A stretch of DNA of 64,000 nucleotides, taken from assembly GCF_018257575.1 (NCBI RefSeq), contig NZ_JAERJP010000001.1, positions 62,001-126,000 of the forward strand, written 5' to 3'. Below the pieces are notes generated by a model. That model was not told the origin of the DNA. It was given only the letters and a program-made list of their open reading frames with translations, and ran no database searches. Shown piece by piece: positions 1-9,151 of the stretch (positions within the stretch are counted from its first letter, which is position 1; every line of letters begins with the position of its first letter). The translations under genes and the position numbers were made by a program. Source of the stretch: Tatumella sp. JGM91 (GTDB lineage Bacteria > Pseudomonadota > Gammaproteobacteria > Enterobacterales > Enterobacteriaceae).

Positions 1-543
1 GTGCGTCAGGGGATAAAATACGGTACTGCCATCGCGGCCACGGGCTCCGACCAGTGAGACTTCGCCGGAAAAATTAATGCCCTGCTCAACGATACATTCG
101 CCATAGCAGTCTGCGGGTAAGCTCAGGCATTCGGGCTGACGCAAACGCCATTGTCCGCGGCCATCATAACCGCCGGTACGGCGTTTAACGATAGCCAGCT
201 CACCCACCCGGTTATAAATTTCCGGCCACTGTTGCGCATTGCTCAGTAACTGCCAGGGAGCGGTTGCCAGTCCCAACTGGTCGAGTAATTGCTTCTGGGT
301 CAGGCGATCAGCAAGGCGCGGAAAAATATCCCGGTTAACAAAGGCCGGGTGGTTCGCCAGTTCACGGGTCAGGGCCGTTTCCGGCCAGCGTTCTATCTCT
401 GCGGTGATCACACTCTGACGGATGGGCAGTGCTTCCGGCTCGGCATCGGTGCCGACCGGATAAACCGCGATCCCCAGCGGTTCGCCGGCCTGACGCAGCA
501 TGCGTCCCAGTTGACCGTTACCCAGTACGCAAACTGACTTCAT
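1..543 (-). CDS. purK: N5-carboxyaminoimidazole ribonucleotide synthase (partial, 3' end outside window)
   Basis: PurK carries out the ATP-dependent carboxylation of AIR to N5-CAIR in cytosolic purine synthesis. The reverse-strand reading begins [20 protein letters not shown], the typical PurK N-terminus with its nucleotide-binding glycine motif. About 180 codons are visible, and the gene runs off the left edge of the window. The ATG overlaps the stop codon of purE in an ATGA arrangement, so the two genes are translationally coupled as the purEK operon, presumably under the PurR box upstream of purE. The identification is firm; only the C-terminal half is missing. Confidence 0.95.
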   Translation of the reverse strand, partial: MKSVCVLGNGQLGRMLRQAGEPLGIAVYPVGTDAEPEALPIRQSVITAEIERWPETALTRELANHPAFVNRDIFPRLADRLTQKQLLDQLGLATAPWQLLSNAQQWPEIYNRVGELAIVKRRTGGYDGRGQWRLRQPECLSLPADCYGECIVEQGINFSGEVSLVGARGRDGSTVFYPLTH

Positions 544-1049
544 GCATCCTCCCGCGGGTCCGGATTGTTCAGTACAGCTTCACTTTGTGCCGTGCGCCAG
601 TCTGACAGACGTTGTGCCAGCGACGGATCGTTAACCGCCAGAATCTGGGCGGCCAGCAGGGCGGCGTTTGCTGCACCGGCTTTCCCAATCGCCAGGGTGC
701 CGACCGGAATACCGCGTGGCATCTGGACAATAGAGTACAGGCTGTCAACACCGCTCAGAGCGGCACTCTGAACAGGGACACCCAGCACCGGCAGCAGGGT
801 TTTTGCCGCCAGCATGCCCGGTAAATGGGCCGCGCCACCGGCTCCGGCGATGATCACATGAAAACCCTGTTGACGGGCATTCTCAGCAAAACTGAATAAT
901 TTGTCCGGCGTACGGTGCGCGGAAACCACTTCCACGTGGTGATCAACATTCAGTTCATTAAGGATTTCTGCAGCATACTGCATCGTAGCCCAGTCACTTT
1001 TAGAACCCATAATAATAGCGATACGGGCCGGGGCAGTATTCGACGACAT
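540..1049 (-). CDS. purE: N5-carboxyaminoimidazole ribonucleotide mutase
   Basis: PurE converts N5-CAIR to CAIR in de novo purine synthesis. The 169-residue protein starts [20 protein letters not shown]. It has the SDW substrate-binding motif, the SAHRTPD catalytic-histidine motif and the [11 protein letters not shown] loop of class I PurE. The open frame continues 42 codons upstream, but the ATG at 1049 is preceded by an AGGAG ribosome-binding site and gives the normal family length. The stop codon overlaps the purK start. A good PurR operator match lies about 90 bp upstream, so purine repression is expected. Confidence 0.96.
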   Translation of the reverse strand: MSSNTAPARIAIIMGSKSDWATMQYAAEILNELNVDHHVEVVSAHRTPDKLFSFAENARQQGFHVIIAGAGGAAHLPGMLAAKTLLPVLGVPVQSAALSGVDSLYSIVQMPRGIPVGTLAIGKAGAANAALLAAQILAVNDPSLAQRLSDWRTAQSEAVLNNPDPREDA

Positions 1050-1141
1050 GCGGTCAACTCCTGTGAGCAGATAGAAAACCTGGACAGAGGTACAGGCTAT
1101 ACACATTGAGAAGGGCGTGAGAATAGCATGAGACGGCCGGA

Positions 1142-1157
1142 AGGAAAACGGTTGCGT
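1142..1157 (-). promoter_or_regulatory. PurR operator of purEK
   Basis: On the minus strand the 16-mer reads ACGCAACCGTTTTCCT, which matches the PurR box consensus (ACGCAAACGTTTTCGT type) at nearly every position. It lies upstream of purE, where the enterobacterial purEK operator sits. The match is seen in sequence; repression by PurR with hypoxanthine or guanine is inferred from the known regulon. Confidence 0.8.
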
Positions 1158-1187
1158 CACGACACAACCGGACAATCAGCGCGAAAT

Positions 1188-1904
1188 TTACCAGCGGAAG
1201 GCAATTAAACTCACACCGCTGGCATCCAGCTGGATCATTGACCCCTGATGGTGCCAGGCACCCAGTACGGCGCGTTCGGCGGGCTGGTGGTTTATCTGCA
1301 GAAAGTGTATTTCCGGACGATGGGTATGGCCGTGGATCAACACAGAGGCCCGGTAACGTTCCATCACCTGTTCAACCGCCTGCTGATTAACATCCATAAT
1401 TTGCAGACTTTTTGACTGGTTGGCCTGCTGGCTGTCATTGCGTAACCGCGCCGCAATGTTCTGCCTCAGGCATAACGGCAGCATCAGGAAAACCCGTTGC
1501 AGCCAGGGTTGATGCACTTTTTGGCGAAAACGCTGATACCCCTGATCATCAGTACAGAGTGTATCGCCGTGCATAATCAATACCCGCTGGCCGTAGCATT
1601 CCAGCAGTGTTTCTTCCGCAAGCAACGTCATGCCACTGCGGCTGGCGTATGCCTTACCCAGAAGAAAGTCACGGTTACCGTGAATAAAGAAGACCGGAAC
1701 CGGCAGGGCAGACAGCGCCTCAGCAACCTGCCGGTGTAACGGGGCCGGGTCATCATCACCGATCCAGCTTTCAAACAGGTCACCGAGAATATACAGAGCG
1801 TCGCAGTCTGTCGCTTCGCGTTGTAAAAAACGCATAAAACCGGCAGTGATTGCCGGTTCTTCCTGACACAGATGCAAATCTGCAATAAAAAGCGTTCGCG
1901 GCAT
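1188..1904 (-). CDS. lpxH: UDP-2,3-diacylglucosamine diphosphatase
   Basis: LpxH hydrolyses UDP-2,3-diacylglucosamine to lipid X and UMP in lipid A synthesis at the cytoplasmic face of the inner membrane. The 238-residue product has the calcineurin-type metallophosphatase motifs in order: DLHL near residue 9, GDLFE near 42, GNRD near 76 and HGHTHRPE near 195. Length and motifs are normal for the family. Its start overlaps the ppiB stop by one base (TAATG), so it is probably co-transcribed with ppiB, as in E. coli. Confidence 0.96.
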   Translation of the reverse strand: MPRTLFIADLHLCQEEPAITAGFMRFLQREATDCDALYILGDLFESWIGDDDPAPLHRQVAEALSALPVPVFFIHGNRDFLLGKAYASRSGMTLLAEETLLECYGQRVLIMHGDTLCTDDQGYQRFRQKVHQPWLQRVFLMLPLCLRQNIAARLRNDSQQANQSKSLQIMDVNQQAVEQVMERYRASVLIHGHTHRPEIHFLQINHQPAERAVLGAWHHQGSMIQLDASGVSLIAFRW

Positions 1905-2398
1905 TACTCGCTGACGATCACTTTATTAATGACGACGTCATCTTTTGGTACGTCCTGGTGCATACCACTGCGTCCGGTGGAAACGGCTTTAATCTTTTCA
2001 ACCACATCCATCCCTTCAACGACTTCTGCGAACACACAGTAGCCCCAGCCTTGCAGGCTTTCGTCACGGAAGTTCAGAAAATCGTTATCAGCAACGTTAA
2101 TAAAGAACTGTGCAGTAGCAGAGTGCGGCGCAGAGGTACGGGCCATTGCCAGCGTACCACGGGTGTTTTTCAGGCCGTTGTTTGCTTCGTTACGGATTTC
2201 TTCTTTCGTGGATTTCTGTTTCATTCCCGGTTCAAAACCGCCGCCCTGAACCATAAAGCCGTTAATCACGCGATGGAAAATAGTATTATCGTAGAAACCT
2301 TCACGGCAGTACTCCAGGAAGTTTTTCACGGTAGCCGGTGCTTTATCGTCAAAAGTTTTAATAACGATATCACCAAAATTCGTCTGGAAAGTGACCAT
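1904..2398 (-). CDS. ppiB: Peptidyl-prolyl cis-trans isomerase B (cyclophilin)
   Basis: PpiB is a cytosolic cyclophilin that isomerises Xaa-Pro bonds. The 164-residue protein begins [20 protein letters not shown]. It contains the catalytic [13 protein letters not shown] segment near residues 41-53 and the [13 protein letters not shown] segment typical of the enterobacterial enzyme, and it has no signal peptide. It is divergent from cysS, with about 210 bp between them, and probably heads the ppiB-lpxH unit. No anomaly is seen. Confidence 0.96.
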   Translation of the reverse strand: MVTFQTNFGDIVIKTFDDKAPATVKNFLEYCREGFYDNTIFHRVINGFMVQGGGFEPGMKQKSTKEEIRNEANNGLKNTRGTLAMARTSAPHSATAQFFINVADNDFLNFRDESLQGWGYCVFAEVVEGMDVVEKIKAVSTGRSGMHQDVPKDDVVINKVIVSE

Positions 2399-2610
2399 AA
2401 TTTCATCCTGTCATGGTTATTGTCAGTATTTTAACTCTTCCTGCCTAACGGGGAAGGGTAATCGCAGAGGCTCCTTATATCATAAATTTCAGGCTTACGG
2501 CAGTATGGCGGAGGTTGATCACGGCTGATGACTTGCTTTACGTCGCAGTCACGTGAAAAATACGGCACAATAACCACAGTTATCGCACACGTTTAAACGG
2601 ATACAGTTAA

Positions 2611-3996
2611 ATGCTAAAAATTTATAACACGCAGAGCAGACAAAAAGAGGAATTCAAACCTATACATGCAGGTAAAGCAGGCATGTACGTGTGCGGTATT
2701 ACCGTTTATGACCTGTGCCATATCGGACATGGCCGGACGTTTGTCGCTTTTGATGTCGTTTCCCGTTATTTACGCTACCTGGGCTATCAGCTGAAATATG
2801 TAAGAAACATTACCGATATCGATGACAAAATCATTAAGCGGGCCAATGAAAACGGTGAAACCATTGGCGCGCTGACTCAGCGGATGATTGCGGAAATGCA
2901 TGCTGATTTTGCCGCGCTGGGCATTTTACCGCCGGACGCTGAACCGCGGGCAACTCAGCATATCGGCGAAATCATTACACTGGTGGAAAAACTGTTGCAG
3001 CGTGGCCATGCCTATGTGGCCAGCAACGGGGATGTGATGTTCGATGTACAAAGTGACCGCCATTATGGTGAGCTTTCGCGACAGGACCTGGAGCAACTGC
3101 AGGCCGGTGCGCGGGTGGAAGTTACCGATGTAAAGAAAAATCCGATGGACTTTGTGCTGTGGAAAATGTCGAAAGCTGACGAACCGGGCTGGCCGTCGCC
3201 GTGGGGCAACGGACGTCCCGGCTGGCATATTGAATGTTCAGCCATGAACTGCAAACAGCTGGGTGAACACTTTGATATTCACGGTGGCGGTTCGGATTTA
3301 ATGTTCCCGCACCATGAAAACGAAATTGCCCAGTCAACCTGTGCCCACGGCGGTGAGTATGTGAATTACTGGATGCACTCAGGGATGGTGATGATTGACC
3401 GTGAGAAAATGTCAAAATCACTGGGTAACTTCTTCACGGTCCGTGATGTACTGAAGCATTACGATGCAGAAACTGTACGTTACTTCCTGATGTCCGGACA
3501 TTACCGCAGTCAGCTGAATTACAGCGAAGATAACCTGAAACAAGCCCGTGCTGCCCTGGAACGTTTGTATACCGCACTGCGCAATACAGATCCTCAGGCC
3601 GTGGCTGCCGACGGTGCAGAGTTTGAACAGCGTTTCCGTGATGCGATGGATGATGACTTTAATACACCGGAAGCTTATTCGGTGCTGTTTGATATGGGAC
3701 GTGAGGTTAATCGCCTCAAAGCTGAGGACAGCGCGGTTGCGGATGCTCTGGCAGCAAAATTACGCCAGCTGGCCAGCGTATTAGGTATTCTGCAGCAGGA
3801 TCCGGAAACCTTTCTGCAAAGTGCTGCCGGCAGCAGCGATGATGAGGTTGCTGAAATTGAAGCCCTGATCAAAATGCGTAAAGATGCCCGCGAAAGCAAA
3901 AACTGGGCGCAGGCAGACGTTGCCCGTGACAAGCTGAATGCGCTGGGGATTATTCTGGAAGACGGCCCGCAGGGAACCAGCTGGCGCCGTAAATAA
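2611..3996 (+). CDS. cysS: Cysteinyl-tRNA synthetase
   Basis: CysRS charges tRNA-Cys in the cytosol. The 461-residue protein matches the usual length and is a class I synthetase. The zinc ligand Cys28 sits in [15 protein letters not shown] is at residues 37-40, the zinc-site CS/GG..HH segment follows, and KMSKS is near residue 268. It is transcribed alone, divergently from ppiB, and ends just before a strong intrinsic terminator shared with the convergent ybcJ-folD genes. Confidence 0.97.
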   Translation: MLKIYNTQSRQKEEFKPIHAGKAGMYVCGITVYDLCHIGHGRTFVAFDVVSRYLRYLGYQLKYVRNITDIDDKIIKRANENGETIGALTQRMIAEMHADFAALGILPPDAEPRATQHIGEIITLVEKLLQRGHAYVASNGDVMFDVQSDRHYGELSRQDLEQLQAGARVEVTDVKKNPMDFVLWKMSKADEPGWPSPWGNGRPGWHIECSAMNCKQLGEHFDIHGGGSDLMFPHHENEIAQSTCAHGGEYVNYWMHSGMVMIDREKMSKSLGNFFTVRDVLKHYDAETVRYFLMSGHYRSQLNYSEDNLKQARAALERLYTALRNTDPQAVAADGAEFEQRFRDAMDDDFNTPEAYSVLFDMGREVNRLKAEDSAVADALAAKLRQLASVLGILQQDPETFLQSAAGSSDDEVAEIEALIKMRKDARESKNWAQADVARDKLNALGIILEDGPQGTSWRRK

Positions 3997-4014
3997 TCTG
4001 CAGGCCTAATCAGC

Positions 4015-4054
4015 AAAAAACGGGCGACAGGGGTAACCGGTCGCCCGTTTTTTT
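4015..4054. terminator. Bidirectional intrinsic terminator between cysS and ybcJ
   Basis: An 8-bp GC-rich stem (cgggcgac at 4021-4028 with gtcgcccg at 4040-4047) is followed by a T-run on the plus strand. It is preceded by an A-run, which gives a T-run on the minus strand. It sits between convergent cysS and ybcJ and can stop both transcripts. Confidence 0.88.
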
Positions 4055-4065
4055 GGGTGGTATAA

Positions 4066-4278
4066 TTACGGGATAACGCTGATCGACTGACCGGCAAAAA
4101 CGACGGTCTGTCCGCTGACAATTTTACAGCGTTTACGGGTTTCGATCTGACCATCCACGGCTACCAGACCATCCGCAATACATGCTTTTGCCTGGGCACC
4201 GCTTTCGGCCCAGCCTTCCAGTTTCAGTAAGTCGCAAAGTTCAACATGGGGAAATTTACCCAGTGAGAAGGTTGCCAT
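4066..4278 (-). CDS. ybcJ: S4-like RNA-binding protein YbcJ
   Basis: This small (70-residue) S4/Hsp15-type RNA-binding protein reads [20 protein letters not shown] and then GWAESGAQAKACIADGLVAV, the S4 alpha-L fold with basic residues in the ETRKRCKI segment. The exact cellular role of YbcJ is unknown. The frame is open farther upstream, but the ATG at 4278 overlaps the folD stop codon (TAATG) and gives the normal size, so it is taken as the start. It is coupled to folD as in other enterobacteria. Confidence 0.9.
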   Translation of the reverse strand: MATFSLGKFPHVELCDLLKLEGWAESGAQAKACIADGLVAVDGQIETRKRCKIVSGQTVVFAGQSISVIP

Positions 4279-5144
4279 TATTCTGTTTCTCCGTCGTGAT
4301 ATTCTTCGCAAGCCTGCAAAGTATTCTGTATTAAGGTTGCTACTGTCATCGGGCCAACCCCACCCGGTACCGGGGTGATCCATGAGGCACGTCCGGCAGC
4401 GGTTTCAAACTCGACATCACCCACCACACGACCATCTTCCAGACGATTAATACCGACATCAATCACAATCGCACCTGGCTTAATCCAGTCGCCGGGAATA
4501 AACCCGGGTTTACCTACGGCGACCACCAGCAGATCAGCATTTTCAACATGCTGGCGGAGATTACGGGTAAACCGGTGAGTGACAGTGGTGGTACATCCGG
4601 CCAGTAACAATTCGAGACTCATCGGACGGCCAACAATATTCGAGGCCCCGATGACCACGGCGTTTAAACCGAAAGTGTCAATGGAATACCGTTCCAGCAG
4701 GGTGATAATTCCGCGCGGGGTGCAGGGACGCAGCAGCGGCGCCCGCTGACATAAACGTCCTACGTTATAAGGATGAAAGCCATCGACGTCTTTATCGGCA
4801 GCAATCCGCTCCAGCACTTTAATATTATCGATACCTTCCGGCAGCGGCAACTGCACCAGTATGCCGTCGATTTGATGATCGTTATTCAGCTGATCGATTA
4901 ATGTCAGCACTTCCTGTTCAGTCGTGGTGGCCGGAAGGTCATAAGAACGGGAGACAAAACCGACTTCCTCACAGGCTTTACGTTTACTGCCAACATATAT
5001 TTGTGACGCCGGGTTGTCGCCGACCAGAATTACGGCCAGGCCGGGGGCACGTTTACCCGCCGCCAGGCGCTGTTTCACTTTTTCTGCAACTTCAAGCCGG
5101 ACCTGCTGCGCAATCGTTTTACCATCAATAATCTGTGCTGACAT
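4278..5144 (-). CDS. folD: Methylenetetrahydrofolate dehydrogenase/cyclohydrolase
   Basis: FolD is a bifunctional enzyme interconverting 5,10-methylene-THF and 10-formyl-THF with NADP. The 288-residue form starting [16 protein letters not shown] matches E. coli in length. An upstream in-frame ATG at 5174 would add ten residues and is less likely. The catalytic YxxxK motif ([11 protein letters not shown]) and the Rossmann-like [10 protein letters not shown] and GVGPMT segments are present. It lies next to a tRNA-Arg gene, as in E. coli, where that tRNA hosts prophage DLP12. Confidence 0.96.
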   Translation of the reverse strand: MSAQIIDGKTIAQQVRLEVAEKVKQRLAAGKRAPGLAVILVGDNPASQIYVGSKRKACEEVGFVSRSYDLPATTTEQEVLTLIDQLNNDHQIDGILVQLPLPEGIDNIKVLERIAADKDVDGFHPYNVGRLCQRAPLLRPCTPRGIITLLERYSIDTFGLNAVVIGASNIVGRPMSLELLLAGCTTTVTHRFTRNLRQHVENADLLVVAVGKPGFIPGDWIKPGAIVIDVGINRLEDGRVVGDVEFETAAGRASWITPVPGGVGPMTVATLIQNTLQACEEYHDGETE

Positions 5145-5279
5145 CAGAGAAAAAATCCACGGAGTTAGAGTCATAGGGTGAGGTATCTATTCTGTCAGAA
5201 GCAACGCGTGCTGTCAGGCAAAGAATCGCTGATTGTTGTTTAAAGCTTCAGCAGTAAAACAGAAAGTCGCGTAAAAACA

Positions 5280-5307
5280 TTGACTCATCTGCCGGTGACC
5301 GTATAAT
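5280..5307 (+). promoter_or_regulatory. Promoter of tRNA-Arg(TCT)
   Basis: A TTGACT -35 (5280-5285) and a perfect TATAAT -10 (5302-5307) are separated by 16 bp. The promoter ends 15 bp before the tRNA 5' end. Spacing and position fit a sigma-70 stable-RNA promoter. Confidence 0.8.
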
Positions 5308-5322
5308 TCGTCGGAAATCAGG

Positions 5323-5399
5323 GCGCCCTTAGCTCAGTTGGATAGAGCACCGGCCTTCTAAGCCGTAGGTCATAGGTTCGAATCCTATAGGGCGTACCA
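5323..5399 (+). tRNA. argU: tRNA-Arg(TCT)
   Basis: A 77-nt cloverleaf includes an encoded CCA. It starts GCGCCCTTAGCTCAG, has anticodon TCT in the loop ctTCTaa, and has a TTCGAATCC T-arm. The first acceptor base pair is G-U because the 3' strand reads GGGCGT. It decodes AGA. The gene is the integration target of the element that follows: its last bases (5380-5393) recur at 21280-21293. The 5' part, the promoter and the 3' end are all intact, so the tRNA should be functional after integration. Confidence 0.96.
5380..5393 (+). repeat. attL core at tRNA-Arg 3' end
   Basis: The 14-mer gaatcctatagggc in the T-arm/acceptor part of the tRNA is repeated exactly at 21280-21293. One copy lies directly before a tyrosine integrase gene and the other about 15.9 kb away, the signature of attL/attR flanking an integrated element. 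Confidence 0.85.
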
Positions 5400-5511
5400 T
5401 TTCCCCTTCCACTACAGTCCTGTAACGTCCACTAACCCCAGTAAATACGCACTTCAAAGCCATTATTACGTCTACTAACGTCCATCTAAATCCATTGTAA
5501 TCCACGATCAA

Positions 5512-5562
5512 GTGGGGGTATATTTGGGGGTATTATCAGGTTCAATGGAAAAGATACCCCCA
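5512..5562. repeat. Left-end G5 repeats (putative integrase arm sites)
   Basis: Two direct gtgggggta/ttgggggta motifs at 5512-5532 and one inverted copy (tacccccaa, 5554-5562) precede the integrase start. A matching pair of ttgggggt motifs lies at 21201-21219 just inside the right attachment site. Their symmetric location near both ends suggests arm-type integrase or excisionase sites; the function is inferred. Confidence 0.55.
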
Positions 5563-5564
5563 AA

Positions 5565-6761
5565 ATGAAACTCAATGCCCGCCAGGTAGAGACTGCAAAG
5601 CCTAAAGAAAAGCCGTATAAGCTATCTGACGGCGGTGGCCTGTATCTATTGGTTAATCCCAATGGTTCACGTTACTGGCGGTTAAAGTATCGTGTAACCG
5701 GTAAAGAAAAACTGCTGTCCGTGGGGGTATATCCTGATGTGACGTTATCCGATGCCCGCAGCAGGCGCGAGGATGCCAAAAGGGTTCTGGCTGCTGGTGG
5801 TGATCCGGGACAGGAAAAACAGGCAGAGAAGCAGGCAAAGGCGCTGGCGGTCAAAAATAACTTTGAGTCGGTAGCTATCGAGTGGCATGAACACAAAGCG
5901 CCTAACTGGTCACAGGGCTATGCTGAGGACATTCTGGAGTATCTGACAAAAGATATTTTCCCGTTTATCGGTAAGAGGGCGATTAACGAGATTAAGCCTG
6001 CTGAGATGCTGTCCGTGTTGCGGAAGATGGAACAGCGCGGCGTTCTGGATAAACTGAAAAAGACCCGGCAGGCTTGCCGCCAGATTTTTACCCACGCAGT
6101 GATTACCGGCAGGGCAGAGAGTAACCCAGTCACAGATTTGGCCGGGGCACTGAAAGCACCGAAGCAAAAACACTTCCCGCACCTGAGCGTTGAACAGATA
6201 CCTGGCTTCCTGAATGCTCTGAATGATTACTCCGGAAGCATGATTACCCGCACTGCCACAAAGTTATTGATGATCACCGGCCTCAGAACCATTGAGCTGA
6301 GAACGTCCGAATGGTCAGACATCGACTTTGAAAAAGGCATCTGGCAGATACCCGCCGAGCGTATGAAAATGCGCCGCCCGCATATTGTCCCTATCTCCCG
6401 CCAGGCAAGGGAATTGCTGGAAGAAATCCACCAGCTAACCGGACGGGGCAGATATGTCTTTCATGGACGGAATGACGCTGGCAAGCCAATGAGTGAGGCC
6501 AGTATTAATCAGGTGATCAAGCGTATTGGCTATGATGGTAAAGCCACAGGCCACGGATTCCGGCATACATTGAGTACCATACTTCACGAACAGGGCTATA
6601 ACTCTGCCTGGATAGAAACCCAATTGGCGCATGTCGATAAAAACTCTATCCGGGGCACTTACAACCACGCTCAATATCTGGAAGGACGCAGAGAAATGCT
6701 CCAGGCATATGCTGATTATCTGGACGCACTGGAGAGCGGGGCAAATGTGGTACATGGGTAG
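5565..6761 (+). CDS. int: P4-type tyrosine integrase
   Basis: This site-specific recombinase is expected to integrate and excise the element at tRNA-Arg. The 398-residue protein has the N-terminal arm-binding DUF4102-type domain (KLSDGGGLYLLVNPNGSRYW, residues 19-38), a SAM-like core-binding domain (about 100-200) and the catalytic domain with Arg241 (TGLRTIEL), His330 and Arg333 (GHGFRH), His356 (LAHVD) and Tyr366 (TYNHAQY). All catalytic residues are intact. It starts 166 bp after the tRNA, reading into the element, with G5 repeats in its leader. Confidence 0.95.
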   Translation: MKLNARQVETAKPKEKPYKLSDGGGLYLLVNPNGSRYWRLKYRVTGKEKLLSVGVYPDVTLSDARSRREDAKRVLAAGGDPGQEKQAEKQAKALAVKNNFESVAIEWHEHKAPNWSQGYAEDILEYLTKDIFPFIGKRAINEIKPAEMLSVLRKMEQRGVLDKLKKTRQACRQIFTHAVITGRAESNPVTDLAGALKAPKQKHFPHLSVEQIPGFLNALNDYSGSMITRTATKLLMITGLRTIELRTSEWSDIDFEKGIWQIPAERMKMRRPHIVPISRQARELLEEIHQLTGRGRYVFHGRNDAGKPMSEASINQVIKRIGYDGKATGHGFRHTLSTILHEQGYNSAWIETQLAHVDKNSIRGTYNHAQYLEGRREMLQAYADYLDALESGANVVHG

Positions 6762-6861
6762 TTTGCGTTAAGTTAATTTGCGCCCGATTGGGCTTTGGCG
6801 TGCTATTATGGAACGATATTAATTCTAAGATTAGCCCATAACTTTAAATGGATTTTAATAA

Positions 6862-7551
6862 ATGAAAGAAAGCACTGCTTTTGATTATTTTGCATCACCT
6901 GTGCCCATTAGAAGCAAGGGCGGGTCTTCAACGCTACAGGTAAAGTTAAGGCAAGAAATATCGCCATTACTTAGCGATAATGACGTGATTAATTTGTTCA
7001 AATCAAATTATGCTGAGCAAGAGCTGAAATTAAAAAACCCCGCCAATATCAGCTTTTATAATTCTGTAACTATGAATGACATACTCTCATATAACACTGG
7101 TCATATACACAGTGATTGTTTGATCAGGCTTCATAACTTCTCAGTCAGAATTTGTGATTACCTGAATGTCTCTAAAAATGTATTCCAAAGAGCCGCTATA
7201 TTGGCAACCTTGTCATTTATTAAGGGCGAACTAGATGTTGCTCGGGCTATTCTTGATACATTCAACACTGCCAATATCGGGGCTGTAGTCATTTCTGATA
7301 AATGTTCAGCAAACGGAAGGCAAGGGGGAAGAAACCAACATCCGAGAACAGGCGAGGCTATCGAGCTAGCGGAAAAGAGGCATAAAGAAGTTCCATATGA
7401 GAGCAATGAACAAATAGCAATTTATGTTGTAGGTAAGCTTAAAGAGGCAAACCCGAAAGAGGTTCCGTCACTTTCTACCGTGAAAAGGGCGATAAATACA
7501 AGCCAAAGCATATCTAAATCTAGGTTAAAAGCCTCTAAAAGTCGGTCATAA
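6862..7551 (+). CDS. Uncharacterised satellite protein, possibly DNA-binding
   Basis: This 229-residue protein starts MKESTAFDYFASPVPIRSKG, and I do not recognise its family. There is no signal peptide or TM segment. The C-terminal third is basic and includes a segment resembling a helix-turn-helix (SNEQIAIYVVGKLKEANPKE followed by SLSTVKRAI), so a regulator acting on DNA is possible. The gene is AT-richer than the integrase and lies between int and alpA, where satellite regulators often sit. Its stop codon falls inside the first copy of a 20-bp direct repeat. Confidence 0.65.
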   Translation: MKESTAFDYFASPVPIRSKGGSSTLQVKLRQEISPLLSDNDVINLFKSNYAEQELKLKNPANISFYNSVTMNDILSYNTGHIHSDCLIRLHNFSVRICDYLNVSKNVFQRAAILATLSFIKGELDVARAILDTFNTANIGAVVISDKCSANGRQGGRNQHPRTGEAIELAEKRHKEVPYESNEQIAIYVVGKLKEANPKEVPSLSTVKRAINTSQSISKSRLKASKSRS

Positions 7552-7605
7552 GCCGCTTTTGAATGCCATAAGCCGGTTATGACTTTCATAAGCCGCTTTT
7601 GAATG
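7546..7605 (+). repeat. Pair of 20-bp direct repeats upstream of alpA
   Basis: The sequence tcataagccgcttttgaatg occurs at 7546-7565 and again at 7586-7605, exactly 40 bp apart. A partial palindromic copy (cataagccggttatg, about 7567-7581) lies between them. The block lies in the intergenic region before alpA and could be a regulator-binding cluster. Confidence 0.7.
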
Positions 7606-7685
7606 TATTTATTTGATAAATAAAAAAATAGTATTTCACTTGTTCCGTAATCATCCACTGATACACAAAATGAACAGGTGAATCC

Positions 7686-7895
7686 ATGCAAGACAAGAAA
7701 GAACGTTTAATCGACTTTAAAGAAGCTCTTAACCGCACTCGTACCAAAAAATCATGGGCTTACGAGCTTATCAAGCAGAACCGCTTCCCAAAGCCTATCA
7801 AAATTGGCGCACGTTCTATTGCTTTTGTGGAAAGTGAAATCGATGCGTGGATTAACGAGCGTATCGCAGAACGTGATGGCGTGGGGGCTAACTAA
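7686..7895 (+). CDS. AlpA-family transcriptional regulator
   Basis: AlpA-type proteins are small MerR-like winged-helix DNA binders that activate or repress integrase/excision functions in P4-like elements. This 69-residue protein has the helix-turn-helix part (RTKKSWAYELIKQNRFPKPI, about residues 19-38) and the usual end, where IGARSIAFVESEIDAWI is the family hallmark. The stop overlaps the ATG of the next gene (TAATG). A direct-repeat block upstream may be its control region or target. Confidence 0.88.
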   Translation: MQDKKERLIDFKEALNRTRTKKSWAYELIKQNRFPKPIKIGARSIAFVESEIDAWINERIAERDGVGAN

Positions 7896-8362
7896 TGGCG
7901 AAAAAAAACCACCCGGCACAGGTGGCTGATTCAGATATTCGCGGGATTGATTCTACACCCGCACCACTGAATATCAAGCCGCCATATAAAGCCGAAACAT
8001 TCGGCCTCTATATGCTGACACATCCTAACGGGATCACCGCACTTAATACTAACGCCCGCACGTTTGCTGATTTTGATAAGAACGGCACTGGTAAGCAGTT
8101 TTATACCACCTGCCTACACACTGATGTTGCCAAACTCCGTAATCAATATGGCGTTGATGTGTCCGGCGAGCCGGTTAAATACGTTTCCCGCCACGGGTAC
8201 AGAACCACTTTCACCAGCTACCGAATTGCTGACCGTAAGGCCGCAGCCCGTGCCGTTGTGTTGGTCAATCGCTGGCGTACAGATCGCGGTGAAAGTCACT
8301 TGCCGCCAGAATATGCACAGCAGCTTATTAACCAGTTCCCGGACACCAACCCTACCGAATAA
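7895..8362 (+). CDS. Conserved hypothetical satellite protein
   Basis: This 155-residue protein is coupled to alpA by a one-base overlap. It starts MAKKNHPAQVADSDIRGIDS. The C-terminal half (SRHGYRTTFTSYRIADRKAA, then VVLVNRWRTDRGE) is basic and helical. No signal peptide or membrane segment is present. Proteins of this kind are found next to alpA in P4-like elements as far as I recall, but their role is not known to me. Its operon position suggests an early regulatory or replication function. Confidence 0.75.
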   Translation: MAKKNHPAQVADSDIRGIDSTPAPLNIKPPYKAETFGLYMLTHPNGITALNTNARTFADFDKNGTGKQFYTTCLHTDVAKLRNQYGVDVSGEPVKYVSRHGYRTTFTSYRIADRKAAARAVVLVNRWRTDRGESHLPPEYAQQLINQFPDTNPTE

Positions 8363-8375
8363 CGGAGCCTGACAG

Positions 8376-8963
8376 ATGAAAATCGAAAAAAGCGGATTCA
8401 GTTCCGAGGCCGCCCCTCAGCCTGAGCATGGATTTAGCAATATTAACTGTGCAAGTGAAGACCATATTTCAGTTATCAGGTTTGAAGGTAAAACCATCCG
8501 TATTGTGAATATCAGCGGTGAGCCGTGGTTTATTGCTAAAGATATTTGTGACGCGCTGGAAATTGCAGATCACTTAGTTTCCTTACGCCGCCTGGATGAC
8601 GATGAAAAGGGGGGGTATTTAATACCTACCCCTGGCGGCAACCAACACATGCGGACAGTTCAGGAGTCAGGTTTCTACAAACTGATTTCTCGCAGCCGCA
8701 AAGCAACGATTCCCGGCACATTCGCCCACGGGTTCACCAACTGGGTATTTCGTGAAGTGATCCCTTCTATCCGCAAGACTGGCTCCTATGGTGTCCCGTT
8801 CGCGTTCCTGAATGACCACAGCAAACGCCAGGTAGCCTATGACAAAAAGGCCAGTAAACGCGGTAAAGATCTGCAAGCCTGCAAAGGTGAGAAAGCCCGC
8901 TTAATCGCCGAAGAAGCTGAATTATGGCGCAAGTACCAGCCGCAATTGCCGGAGGTTCACTGA
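8376..8963 (+). CDS. Bro-N domain antirepressor-like protein
   Basis: This 195-residue protein has a Bro-N domain at about residues 35-130. The start of the domain (VNISGEPWFIAKDICDALEI) and the later ESGFYKLISRSRK segment are diagnostic. FAHGFTNWVFREVIPSIRKTG marks its end. Bro-N proteins in phages act as antirepressors or DNA-binding regulators. The C-terminal region is short, lysine/arginine-rich and helical and is not a recognisable Ant or KilA-C domain. The gene lies in the alpA operon, with 13 bp to the previous gene and a TGATG overlap with the next. Confidence 0.87.
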   Translation: MKIEKSGFSSEAAPQPEHGFSNINCASEDHISVIRFEGKTIRIVNISGEPWFIAKDICDALEIADHLVSLRRLDDDEKGGYLIPTPGGNQHMRTVQESGFYKLISRSRKATIPGTFAHGFTNWVFREVIPSIRKTGSYGVPFAFLNDHSKRQVAYDKKASKRGKDLQACKGEKARLIAEEAELWRKYQPQLPEVH

Positions 8964-9145
8964 TGCCCCCACAGAAGCCAAAGCGCCGCTTTAAAAGCCC
9001 GCACGGGCGCACCGTCACAGTGCTGGGAATGAGTGCCGGCTGTGTCGTGTTTATGCGCGATGACTACCCGCACCCATGCCAGAAGCCACTGGAGAAGTTC
9101 AAAGCTGAGTATGTGGAGGTGACAGATGATCGCCGCCCAGAGTAA
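8963..9145 (+). CDS. DUF4222-like small protein
   Basis: This 60-residue basic protein reads MPPQKPKRRFKSPHGRTVTV followed by VVFMRDDYPHPCQKPLEKF, which resembles the DUF4222 family of small phage/satellite proteins of unknown role. The frame is open 13 codons upstream, but the ATG at 8963 has a GGAGG ribosome-binding site and overlaps the Bro-N stop (TGATG), so it is chosen. The assignment to DUF4222 is from memory of the family pattern. Confidence 0.75.
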   Translation: MPPQKPKRRFKSPHGRTVTVLGMSAGCVVFMRDDYPHPCQKPLEKFKAEYVEVTDDRRPE

Positions 9146-9151
9146 TGCCCC

